59,559 nt of DNA from DAOUCP01 sp034432155. Its GTDB lineage: Bacteria; Chloroflexota; Anaerolineae; Epilineales; Epilineaceae. The notes under the pieces were generated by a model. That model was given only the letters and a program-made list of their open reading frames with translations. It was not told where the DNA came from and ran no database searches. This document shows, piece after piece, positions 8,093 through 15,998 of the stretch. The DNA is taken from the NCBI GenBank assembly GCA_034432155.1, contig DAOUCP010000137.1, forward strand, positions 1 to 59,559, written 5' to 3'. Within the stretch, counting starts at the first letter, position 1; each line of letters begins with the position of its first letter. Made by a program: the position numbers and the translations under genes.

Positions 8093-10570
8093 CTAGGCCT
8101 GACGGATGGCCGCCCCGAGCCGATGGACGAGCGCCCGGCTGATGCGCTCCCGGGTGGCAGCCACTTCCTCATTGGTGAGCGTTCGGTCAGGTGCCTGGAA
8201 GACGAGCGACCAGGCCAGGCTCTTCTTGCCCTCACCGATCTGCGGTCCCCGGTACACGTCGAACAGGGAGATGTCCACCAGCAGGGCTGTGCCGGCATCG
8301 CGAATGGTGGCGGCGACCTCGGCCGCGGACAGCGACTCAGCCACAATGACGGCCAGGTCCTCACGAACAGGAGGGAACGGCGAGAACGGCCGGAAGGCGA
8401 CCGGCGCACCGCCGAGCCCGAAGAGGACCTCCAGATCCAGGTCGGCTACCGCCACTGGCCCCTCGCCCAGCTCCCACCGGCGTCGGACGTGCGGATGCAG
8501 CTCGCCCACGTGTCCCACCACCCGGTCGGCCACCGCCAGGCGTGCGGTGCGGGCCGGATTCATCGCCGGATGCTCTCCCAACTGCCAGTCTGCCGTCACG
8601 TTGAGGTCCTTGAGCAGGCCCTCGAGCACCCCCTTGGCGTCAAAGATGTCCATTGCCCGGCTTGCCGCAGAGCGCCACGTGGCCGGGCTGGGCGGTCCCA
8701 CCATGAGGATGCCGAGACGCCAGTTCTCCCTCGGCAGCTGGGCGCCGTGCCATTCGAATACCGGTCCGATCTCGTACAACGCCAGCCGGTCGGTGTGCCG
8801 CAGGTTGTTCCGGCCTGCATCCAAGAGACCGGTAAGGATTGAGCGTCGGAGCGCGGACCGTTCGGGGCTGATCGGGTTGCGCAGGGTCACGTAGCCTGCT
8901 GGGTCAGGCGGCGCAAGGACGAAGGCGGCCGCCTCGTGCTCGATGGACGTGAGTCGGTAGCTGACCACCTCGAGCAGGCCGGCGGCAGCCAGGCCGTCCT
9001 GCGCGGTGCGCAAGACCTGGCCGCGTCGGTCTTCCGCGGGCGGTGGCAGAGGATCGGCCACCAAGCGGGCTGGCAACCGGTCGTATCCGTAGAGGCGCGC
9101 AACTTCCTCGAGCACGTCCGCGGGACAGGAGATGTCCAGCCGATGTGCCGGGACGGTGGCCTCCAAGCCGCCATCCGCGAGCACCCGGACGTCGAACTGC
9201 AGCCGTCCGAGGAGCGCGGCCATGGTCGTCGGCGCGAGGTCGAGGCCCAGCACGCGCGTGGCCTCTCCAGCCCGAAGGGTGATGGTCGGTGCGACCGGCG
9301 GCTCGGGATAGGCGTCGACGACGCCCTCCATGACGGTGCCGTCGGCCAACCGTCGCAGAAGATCGGCAGCGCGAGCCGACGCGGCCGCTGCCATCGCCGG
9401 GTGGACGCCACGGCCGAATCGGGCCGCGCTCTCGCTGGGGATCCTCTGTCGTCGACTGGTGCGGCGAATGCTGATGAAATCGAAGGCCGCCGCTTCCAGG
9501 AGCACCCGCTGGGTGCCATCGTGGATCTCACTGTCGGCGCCGCCCATGATGCCGGCGATCGCCAGCGGACCGGCTTCGTCGGTGATGAGCAAGGTGTCGC
9601 CGTCGAGCTCCCGCGCCACGCCGTCCAGGGTGGTCAGCCGCTCGCCGGGCTGGGCGCGGCGCACGATGATCCGGGGCCGGCCGCCGGCGGCACGTTGGAC
9701 CAGGATGTCGTAGTCGAAGGCGTGCAGGGGCTCGCCCCATTCGAGCATGACATAGTTCGTGATGTCCACCACGTTGTTGATGGGGCGCATCCCCGCCAGG
9801 GACAATCGACGAGCCATCCAGAACGGCGAGGGCCCAACGCGCAGCCCCTCGATCAGGCGGGCCGCGTAGCGGGGACACAGGTCCGGGTCGGCGATCTCGA
9901 CCGCCACCATGGCCCCCAGGTTGCCAGGCACCCCTTCGACGGTGGGCTGTGGCTCCTCAAACGGCAGGTCCAGGATGGCCGCCGTTTCGCGTGCCACGCC
10001 GATGACGCTCATGGCACGCCCCAGGTTGGGCGTCAGGTCGATGTCGAGGACGGTGTCGCCCAGGTAGTCGACGAGGGGCTTGCCGACGGGCGCATCGGCG
10101 TCGAGGAGTAGAATGTCCTCGTGCTCGTCGGCCAGGCCAAGCTCCTTGGCCGAGCACACCATGGCATCGCTCATGACCCCGCGCACCGGTCGCCCGCGCA
10201 GCACCATCTTCACCCAGCCCTCGGCGTGACCGTCGAATAGCTCGGCGCCTTCGGTGGCGAAGGCGACCTTCAGCGGCTGAGGCAGGTCTCCGGCCTCCCG
10301 CAGACGCACCAGCGCCGGTGCACCGGTGACGACACGGTGGAGGCTGCCGCGGCCGGTGTCGACGTCGGCCAGGACGAGTCGGTCGGCGTTGGGATGCGGC
10401 AGCACCCGCACCACGGCGCCAACCAACAGCCGCTCACGATCCCACCAGTCCCCGTAGTGCTCAATGCCCACCACCTCGAGCCCAGCGAGGGTAAGCCGCT
10501 CGGCGAGATCGGCCACCGGAACGCCCTCGGTATCCACGTACTCCTCCAACCAGCTTCGGACCACGCGCAT
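8093..10570 (-). CDS. pheT: Phenylalanine-tRNA ligase beta subunit
   Basis: Full-length 825-residue beta chain of the alpha2-beta2 enzyme that charges tRNA-Phe. Seen in order: N-terminal segment (LEEYVDTEGV), an EMAP-type tRNA-binding domain in the first 150 residues, the MVCSAKELGL block, B3/B4 editing region, B5 domain, a catalytic-like core, and a C-terminal ferredoxin-fold anticodon-binding domain (RPFSPFPPVREDLAVIV). It starts 25 bp after the pheS stop, the standard pheS-pheT pair. Confidence 0.97.
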   Translation of the reverse strand: MRVVRSWLEEYVDTEGVPVADLAERLTLAGLEVVGIEHYGDWWDRERLLVGAVVRVLPHPNADRLVLADVDTGRGSLHRVVTGAPALVRLREAGDLPQPLKVAFATEGAELFDGHAEGWVKMVLRGRPVRGVMSDAMVCSAKELGLADEHEDILLLDADAPVGKPLVDYLGDTVLDIDLTPNLGRAMSVIGVARETAAILDLPFEEPQPTVEGVPGNLGAMVAVEIADPDLCPRYAARLIEGLRVGPSPFWMARRLSLAGMRPINNVVDITNYVMLEWGEPLHAFDYDILVQRAAGGRPRIIVRRAQPGERLTTLDGVARELDGDTLLITDEAGPLAIAGIMGGADSEIHDGTQRVLLEAAAFDFISIRRTSRRQRIPSESAARFGRGVHPAMAAAASARAADLLRRLADGTVMEGVVDAYPEPPVAPTITLRAGEATRVLGLDLAPTTMAALLGRLQFDVRVLADGGLEATVPAHRLDISCPADVLEEVARLYGYDRLPARLVADPLPPPAEDRRGQVLRTAQDGLAAAGLLEVVSYRLTSIEHEAAAFVLAPPDPAGYVTLRNPISPERSALRRSILTGLLDAGRNNLRHTDRLALYEIGPVFEWHGAQLPRENWRLGILMVGPPSPATWRSAASRAMDIFDAKGVLEGLLKDLNVTADWQLGEHPAMNPARTARLAVADRVVGHVGELHPHVRRRWELGEGPVAVADLDLEVLFGLGGAPVAFRPFSPFPPVREDLAVIVAESLSAAEVAATIRDAGTALLVDISLFDVYRGPQIGEGKKSLAWSLVFQAPDRTLTNEEVAATRERISRALVHRLGAAIRQA

Positions 10571-10595
10571 GGCGGGCTCTCCTCTCCATCGCCTC

Positions 10596-11645
10596 TCAGC
10601 TCAGCTGGGCCAGGAAACGGACATCGTTCGCCCAGAAGTGACGAATGTCGTCGATGCCGTGGAGCAGCATGGCGGTTCGCTCCGTGCCCATGCCAAAGGC
10701 GAATCCGGTGAAGCGGTCTGGATCGTAGCCGCCGTTGGCCAGCACCACCGGGTGCACCATGCCGCAGCCCAAGATCTCCAGCCAGCCGGTGCCCTTGCAG
10801 ATGCGGCAGCCCGCGCCGCCGCACAGGAAGCATTGGACGTCCATCTCCGCCGACGGCTCGGTGAAGGGGAAGTAGCTCGCCCGGAAGCGGATCGGCCGAT
10901 CGGGGCCGAACATGCGGCGAGCGAAGGCGATCAGGGTGCCGCGCAGGTCGGCCATGGTGATGGTGGGACCCACCGCTAGGCCCTCCACTTGGCTGAACTG
11001 GATCTCACTGCGCGGTGTGATCTGCTCGTGCCGGTAGCACATGCCCGGCACGATGATGCGCAGCGGCTCGGGGGCAAAGTGGCGCATGGCCCGGATCTGA
11101 CCGGGCGACGTGTGGGTACGCAGCAGCACCTCGTCGGTCACGTAGAAGGTGTCTTGCATATCCCGCGCCGGATGGTGTGGCGGCACGTTCAGGAGTTCGA
11201 AATTAAGCTCATCGGTCTCCACGTCCCGGCTGTGGTACGTCTGGAAGCCCATCTCGGTGAGGATGTCACACACGCGGCGCAAGGCGCGGGTCGCCGGATG
11301 GATGCCGCCGCGTGGCGGCCAGGTGCCGGGCAGGGTGGCATCGATCGGTGGACTCACCAACTCGGCTTCCAGTGCGCTTGCCGCCAGCCTCTCCCGAGCG
11401 GCCGCCAGCGCTTCCTCCAGCTCGGCCTTGGCAGCGTTCACCGCCGCGCCGAAGGCCGGTCGCTCGGCGGACGGCAGGGCGGGAATCCGTTTCAAGAGCT
11501 GGGTGATTCGACCTTGCTTGCCCAGCTCGGCCTGGCGCCAACGTTCCAGTTCCGAGGCACTCTGGATTCCCTCCAAGGCTGCCAGCGCCGCCTGGCACGC
11601 CTGTCGCACCACCGACGTAGCATCGGAGCCCGTACTTTCGTCCAT
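10596..11645 (-). CDS. pheS: Phenylalanine-tRNA ligase alpha subunit
   Basis: 349-residue class II synthetase catalytic chain. An N-terminal coiled-coil arm of about 90 residues precedes the catalytic domain, with motif 2 around RTHTSPGQIRAM and the C-terminal GFAFGMGTERTAMLLHGIDD (motif 3). A four-Cys cluster (CFLCGGAGCRIC), common in Gram-positive-type PheS, suggests a bound zinc. The ATG at 11645 has the ribosome site GGGGAG eight bases upstream and a good promoter behind it. Confidence 0.97.
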   Translation of the reverse strand: MDESTGSDATSVVRQACQAALAALEGIQSASELERWRQAELGKQGRITQLLKRIPALPSAERPAFGAAVNAAKAELEEALAAARERLAASALEAELVSPPIDATLPGTWPPRGGIHPATRALRRVCDILTEMGFQTYHSRDVETDELNFELLNVPPHHPARDMQDTFYVTDEVLLRTHTSPGQIRAMRHFAPEPLRIIVPGMCYRHEQITPRSEIQFSQVEGLAVGPTITMADLRGTLIAFARRMFGPDRPIRFRASYFPFTEPSAEMDVQCFLCGGAGCRICKGTGWLEILGCGMVHPVVLANGGYDPDRFTGFAFGMGTERTAMLLHGIDDIRHFWANDVRFLAQLS

Positions 11646-11664
11646 CGCTACCACTCCCCAGACG

Positions 11665-11693
11665 ACTATATGGCGCTGCCGGCCGACGGTCAA
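11665..11693 (-). promoter_or_regulatory. pheST promoter
   Basis: Minus strand TTGACC (11693-11688), 17-bp spacer, TATAGT (11670-11665). The start site would fall near 11658, giving a leader of about 13 nt containing the GGGGAG ribosome site. There is no room for a T-box leader, so tRNA-dependent attenuation is not expected. Confidence 0.75.
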
Positions 11694-11752
11694 AAGGTGG
11701 CGACCTCTCGGCGACCTGCCCAAGCATGGGTGGCAGCTGACGAGGCAGGTGC

Positions 11753-11781
11753 TTCGCGGCAGGACACCCTCCCCCTATAAT
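11753..11781 (+). promoter_or_regulatory. asnS promoter
   Basis: A perfect -10 TATAAT at 11776-11781 with a weak -35 (TTCGCG, 17-bp spacing). The predicted leader to the ATG at 11881 is about 93 nt; no T-box features seen. Confidence 0.55.
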
Positions 11782-11880
11782 GCCGGCATCACCTTACAGA
11801 TTCCGCCGAACAGCCGAGCCGGCTGGGCCGTTGTAACGGGGAAGGGCAGTCGGCTGGCGGCCTGGGGAACGGAACGAGGG

Positions 11881-13191
11881 ATGGACGGGGCGCCAGAGAT
11901 CACCATCAGTCAGGTGGCCGAGCAGGTCGATGGGCGAGTCACGATTCGCGGTTGGGTGCACAACCGCACCGACAAAGGGCAGCTGCAGTTCGTGTTGTTG
12001 CGCGACGGGACCGGCGTGCTGCAGGCGGTGGCGTTCGAACCGCAGCTCGCGGCGCTGGACTGGCAGGCGGCGCGGACGGTGACGCTGGCCTCGAGCGTCG
12101 CCGTCACAGGAACGGTGCGCGCGGACCGACGGGCGCCGGGCGGATACGAGCTGTCGGTAGATCGCTTTGAGGTCATCTCGCTAGCCCAGCCGGACTACCC
12201 GATCCAGCCCAAGGCGCACGGCACAGGGTTCCTGATGGAGCACCGCCATCTCTGGCTGCAAACACCTCGCCAGGCAGCCATCCTGCGGATTCGCGCCAGC
12301 TTCATTCGAGCCCTCCGGGACTGGCTGGACGACCATGGCTTCGTGAATGTCGATGCCCCAATCCTGACGCCCACCGCGGTGGAGGGCACGACCACCCTGT
12401 TTGCCACCGACTACTTCGGCCAGCCGGCCTACCTAACGCAGAGCGGACAGCTGTACAACGAGGCGGCGATCATGGCGGTGCGCCGCGTCTACTGCTTCGG
12501 GCCGACGTTTCGCGCCGAGAAGTCCAAGACGCGCCGCCATCTGACGGAGTTCTGGATGCTGGAGCCGGAGCTGGCGTTCGCCGATCTGGAGGAGGCCATG
12601 GCGATTGCCGAGGAGCTCCTGGTTTCGGCGGTGCAGCGCACGGTGGAACGGCACGAAGGCGATCTCCAGGATCTCCTAGGGCGTGACGTGTCTGCTCTGC
12701 GCCGAGTGCAGTCGCCCTTCCCGCGCATCAGCTACGACGAAGCGGTGGCCATCCTTCGGGCGGAGGGGTTCCCCGAGTTCACCTGGGGCGAGGACTTCGG
12801 CGCACCGCACGAGACGCTTTTGTCCTCCCGTTTCGATCGGCCGGTCTTCGTCCACCACTACCCAACACAGGTCAAGGCCTTTTACATGGACGTCGTTCCC
12901 GAGCGGCCGGAAGTCTGTCGCTCGGCAGACCTCCTGGCGCCCGAGGGCTACGGCGAGATCGTGGGCGGGGGCCAGCGGGCCACCTCGGTTGCGCTGCTCG
13001 AGCAGCGCATCGCCGAGCATGGCCTGCCGCGCGAGGCCTACGAGTGGTACCTGGATTTGCGGCGCTACGGCGCTGTGCCGCACGCCGGATTTGGCCTGGG
13101 ACTGGAACGCACCCTCGCCTGGCTATGCGGTCTGGAGCACCTTCGTGAGACGATTGCCTTTCCGCGGCTCCTGGAGCGGATCTATCCTTAG
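11881..13191 (+). CDS. asnS: Asparagine-tRNA ligase
   Basis: 436-residue class IIb synthetase: N-terminal OB-fold anticodon domain (VTIRGWVHNRTDKGQLQFV) followed by the catalytic core. Motif 2 is FRAEKSKTRRHLTEFWMLEP and motif 3 GFGLGLERTLAWLCGL. The C-terminus IAFPRLLERIYP is typical of AsnRS, and the lack of a GAD insertion argues against bacterial AspRS. The ATG at 11881 follows an ACGAGGG ribosome site and fits the N-terminus of homologues; the frame stays open far upstream only because it runs antisense to pheS. Confidence 0.95.
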   Translation: MDGAPEITISQVAEQVDGRVTIRGWVHNRTDKGQLQFVLLRDGTGVLQAVAFEPQLAALDWQAARTVTLASSVAVTGTVRADRRAPGGYELSVDRFEVISLAQPDYPIQPKAHGTGFLMEHRHLWLQTPRQAAILRIRASFIRALRDWLDDHGFVNVDAPILTPTAVEGTTTLFATDYFGQPAYLTQSGQLYNEAAIMAVRRVYCFGPTFRAEKSKTRRHLTEFWMLEPELAFADLEEAMAIAEELLVSAVQRTVERHEGDLQDLLGRDVSALRRVQSPFPRISYDEAVAILRAEGFPEFTWGEDFGAPHETLLSSRFDRPVFVHHYPTQVKAFYMDVVPERPEVCRSADLLAPEGYGEIVGGGQRATSVALLEQRIAEHGLPREAYEWYLDLRRYGAVPHAGFGLGLERTLAWLCGLEHLRETIAFPRLLERIYP

Positions 13192-13308
13192 GACTGGCGC
13201 ATGACGGTCCCCGGTCGCGTTGGGCGGTTGGCGCAACTTCGGATCTCCCACCGGCTGCGTGGGCGCACGAGAGCTTGACGCTGGGCTCTGGCAGAAGGAG
13301 TGACGAAC

Positions 13309-14772
13309 ATGGTGAGGCGTGTTGCAGTCGCGGCTCTATTCCTTGTGCTCGTGGCGGCCGTCTGGCCGGCGGTGATGCCCGCCGCCAACGCGGCCATCAT
13401 TCAGACGTCGGGACGGCCCCTGGCGCCGGTCATCGCCTTTTCGCCACGCACCAACAGCTACCTCTTGGTGTGGTCGGAAGACCGCGGCCTGGGCACGGGG
13501 TTGGACCTGTATGCCACTCGTCTCACCAACACCGGCCTTGCGGTGGCCGGCGCGGTGCCGCTGGTGATGGAGCCGGGCAACCAGAGTGACCCGGCCATCG
13601 CCTGGAGCGAGGGGCAGGAGGCCTTCCTGCTCTTCTACACCAACGACGCCCTCCCCGCCGCGCCGACGCCGGGCGTGCCCATTCCAGCGACGCCCGGGGT
13701 GCCACCGCCCTTCCCGACCTCGCCACCACCGGTGCCCCTCTTGGCGATTGGTACCTTCCCTCGACGCGTGGCGGCTCTGCCTCAGGGGGGAGCGATCATT
13801 CAGCAGCCGACCTTCCCTCCACCGCCGGTAACGCCTGGCCCGACGATGGTTCCGACGGCGCTGCCCACACCAGGGGGGCCCCCGGGCCCAACACCCATCC
13901 CCACCCCGGTCACCACGCCGGCCAACCCACCGGCACCGCCGATTGCGGCTCCCGGCTCGCGCGACATCTATGGACTGTGGGTGGCCGATGGGGGCCAGGT
14001 ATTGAGTGGCACGTTTCCGGTGATCGCTTCGCCGGCCGATGACACCTTCCCGGCCGTGGCCTATCGGGCATCGGTGCCCTATGACCTCTGGGCGCTCGTC
14101 TGGCGTGAGGTGACCGGCACCACGGTGGCCATCAAGGCGATGAAGCTTACGGGCTATGGGGGCTACTTGGCGATTACCGGCAGCCCCAGCATCGTCACCA
14201 GCGGCGGCGACCAAGGGCGTCCGTCGGTGGCGATTGAGGTCTCAGGCGAGGGATTGATCGTCTGGTCGGAGACGCCGACCGGCGCTGCGGCGCGAGACAT
14301 CCGCGGCCGGCGCATCAACCTGAACATGTTCCCCATCGGTCCATTCCTGGAGCTGACGGCCGATGCCCACGACCAGGTGGTTCCGACGGTGGCCTCGCTG
14401 GGGGAGGCCGGCGGCTACCTGCTCGCTTGGGAGAACCGGGAGGCGGGCAATCCACCCGACATCCGTCTCCGACGGCTCAACCGCAACGGCATCCCCTTGC
14501 GCCAGGTGTACGAGCTGGCCGGCGGGCCGCCATTCAGCTTCAGTCCCAATCTACCCTCCACCGATCGCAGCACCCGGTTGCTGGTGTGGCTCGACCGGAA
14601 TGCCGCCAGTGACCACTCTATCCTGGGCGCCGAAGTGAACCGTGACGGGCGCCGGACTGGCCCGGAGCGCGTGCTCGTGGCTGGCGGCTCTGGGCCGGCG
14701 GGGGTGACGCCGGCTGCGCCACCAGCACCTTTCCCCACCTTGCCGCCACTGCCGCCGGTGCCAACGCCTTAG
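13309..14772 (+). CDS. Secreted beta-propeller-like protein with Pro-rich linker
   Basis: 487-residue exported protein of unknown function. A signal peptide (MVRRVAVAALFLVLVAAVWP, cleavage likely after ANA) leads to repeated blade-like motifs of the form P-x-V/I-A-x(5-12)-L-x-W-x(6-12)-D-I/L-x(3-5)-R/K-L, for instance PAIAWSEGQEAFLLFYTND and PTVASLGEAGGYLLAWENRE. Two copies precede, and at least three follow, a Pro/Thr-rich segment (about 115-220) rich in PTP and PPP. The C-terminus is again Pro-rich. The ATG at 13309 has AAGGAG eight bases upstream. The repeats suggest a WD40-like or BNR-like surface propeller; no catalytic residues can be assigned. Confidence 0.75.
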   Translation: MVRRVAVAALFLVLVAAVWPAVMPAANAAIIQTSGRPLAPVIAFSPRTNSYLLVWSEDRGLGTGLDLYATRLTNTGLAVAGAVPLVMEPGNQSDPAIAWSEGQEAFLLFYTNDALPAAPTPGVPIPATPGVPPPFPTSPPPVPLLAIGTFPRRVAALPQGGAIIQQPTFPPPPVTPGPTMVPTALPTPGGPPGPTPIPTPVTTPANPPAPPIAAPGSRDIYGLWVADGGQVLSGTFPVIASPADDTFPAVAYRASVPYDLWALVWREVTGTTVAIKAMKLTGYGGYLAITGSPSIVTSGGDQGRPSVAIEVSGEGLIVWSETPTGAAARDIRGRRINLNMFPIGPFLELTADAHDQVVPTVASLGEAGGYLLAWENREAGNPPDIRLRRLNRNGIPLRQVYELAGGPPFSFSPNLPSTDRSTRLLVWLDRNAASDHSILGAEVNRDGRRTGPERVLVAGGSGPAGVTPAAPPAPFPTLPPLPPVPTP

Positions 14773-14799
14773 GGCACTTCCAGTAGCCGACGGCAAGCT

Positions 14800-14828
14800 T
14801 TGCCCGCCTGCGGTCGTGCCCGTATGAT
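14800..14828 (+). promoter_or_regulatory. menG/ubiE promoter placing +1 at the start codon
   Basis: TTGCCC (14800-14805), exactly 17 bp, TATGAT (14823-14828). The GTG start codon begins at 14835, six bases past the -10, where transcription would initiate. The mRNA is therefore predicted to be leaderless. Confidence 0.7.
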
Positions 14829-14834
14829 GGCGGC

Positions 14835-15650
14835 GTGACCGAGCCATCGGCGATGGTGTCGGAGGAGGGAACTCGCCACTTGCGAGCGATGTTTGGCCGC
14901 ATCGCTCCGAGGTACGATCTCATGAACTCGCTCATGAGTCTGGGCCAGGATGGCCTGTGGCGCCGGCGAGCGGCTTCGGCCCTCGAACTACCTGATCACG
15001 GCCTGGTCCTCGACGTTGGCACCGGCACGGGTGCCCTGGCGCGAGCGGTGGTCCAAAGGTGGCCCGGCGCCCGGGTGATCGGCGTCGATGCGTCGCTGGC
15101 CATGCTCGCGCGAGCCCTGCCGAGAGCCCAAAACGGAGGCCCTAGAGACCGCTTAGCCTGGCTGGCGGCCGACGGGTTGCGGCTGCCCTTCGCCGACTGC
15201 ACCTTCGATGCTGTCACCAGCGGCTTTCTGCTGCGCAACATCGGGGATCTGGACCGGGCCTTCGCCGAGACCGCCCGCGTCACACGTCCCGCCGGGAGGG
15301 TCGTGGCCCTGGAGTTCTCGCCCGAAGTCCAGTGGCCATGGGGTAATCTGGTGCGCGGCTACCTGCATCGTGTCGGGCCCTGGCTAGGGGCGCTGGTCGC
15401 CGGCGACCCGGCAGCGTATCGCTACTTGCCCGCCTCCATCGACGCTTTTGCGACGCCTCTCGAGGTGGCGGCAGCGATGCGTCGCGCCGGGCTTCTGCCA
15501 CTGCGCTCGCGGCGCCTGGTCTTTGGCCTGGTGGTCATCCATGTCGGCATGCGGCTGACCGAAGGTGAGGCCGTGTCCGACGGCATGGCCTTGGCCCCAG
15601 CAGAGCGCGCCGTGGCGGGATGGCCTGGGCCTCAGCCAGGCGCTCCGTGA
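14835..15650 (+). CDS. menG: Demethylmenaquinone methyltransferase (UbiE/MenG family)
   Basis: 271-residue class I SAM methyltransferase for the last step of menaquinone synthesis. It shows the family N-terminus MFGRIAPRYDLMNSLMSLGQ, SAM motif I LDVGTGTGALA, motif II-like DAVTSGFLLRNIGDLDRAF, and the later GRVVALEF. The GTG at 14835 sits at the predicted transcription start, with no Shine-Dalgarno. The last 20 or so residues (GWPGPQPGAP) lie inside a 69-bp tandem repeat that also supplies the stop codon, so the tail is longer than usual and probably non-essential. Menaquinone is inferred over ubiquinone from the Gram-positive-like gene set. Confidence 0.85.
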   Translation: MTEPSAMVSEEGTRHLRAMFGRIAPRYDLMNSLMSLGQDGLWRRRAASALELPDHGLVLDVGTGTGALARAVVQRWPGARVIGVDASLAMLARALPRAQNGGPRDRLAWLAADGLRLPFADCTFDAVTSGFLLRNIGDLDRAFAETARVTRPAGRVVALEFSPEVQWPWGNLVRGYLHRVGPWLGALVAGDPAAYRYLPASIDAFATPLEVAAAMRRAGLLPLRSRRLVFGLVVIHVGMRLTEGEAVSDGMALAPAERAVAGWPGPQPGAP

Positions 15651-15775
15651 CGCATCGCTGCTGCCTGACCAGGGCGCGCCGCGACGGGATGGCCTGGGCC
15701 TCAGCCAGGCGCTCCGTGACGCATGGCCGCTACCTGACCAGGGCGCGCCGCGACCGGACGGCCTCGGTGGCCCTC
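15605..15775. repeat. 69-bp tandem repeat across the end of menG
   Basis: Units at 15605-15673 and 15674-15742 differ at a handful of bases; a third partial unit starts at 15743. Each starts GCGCGCCG and contains GGGATGGCCTGGGCCTCAGC. The menG stop codon lies in unit 1. The period is 23 codons, so frame is kept across units. Confidence 0.85.
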
Positions 15776-15998
15776 CGGGCATGGGCGCTGCCTCAGGCGG
15801 CTGAGCCTCGCGGACGCGCGACCGTCACGATCGGCCGGGTTCGAACGTACAACAGGGTGAATCCGGAATCCCGGTGAGCGCGCAGCGCTGCGAAGGCGAT
15901 GGCTGCCTCCCGTCTCATGAGGTGCCATCGACTGCGGAATGCCGGGCACGTGGCCGGACTGTGGGCAACTTGGTGGCCAATATCGAAGGAGTGGAACG
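15651..15998. other. Intergenic region upstream of the alpha-2-macroglobulin gene
   Basis: The first third is the 69-bp repeat array. The rest is the likely leader of the next gene and has a 12-bp perfect palindrome CGCAGCGCTGCG (15881-15892) and a long hairpin (15897-15930). No gene or known riboswitch recognised; TACAAC (15848-15853) is a weak -10 candidate. Confidence 0.4.
15897..15930 (+). promoter_or_regulatory. Hairpin in the alpha-2-macroglobulin leader
   Basis: Stem CGATGGC-T-GCCT / AGGT-GCCATCG, 11 pairs (one G-T) with one bulged base and an 11-nt loop, ending about 55 nt before the ribosome site. It follows directly after the palindrome at 15881-15892. Confidence 0.35.

Noticed and set aside
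11149..11880. N-terminal extension of AsnRS by 244 codons
   Set aside because: It runs antisense to pheS and through the asnS promoter; homologues start at the OB fold near 11881.
15836..15860. GGTTCGAAC-like sequence resembling a tRNA T-loop
   Set aside because: The flanking five-base arms do not pair and no acceptor, D or anticodon stems can be built around it.
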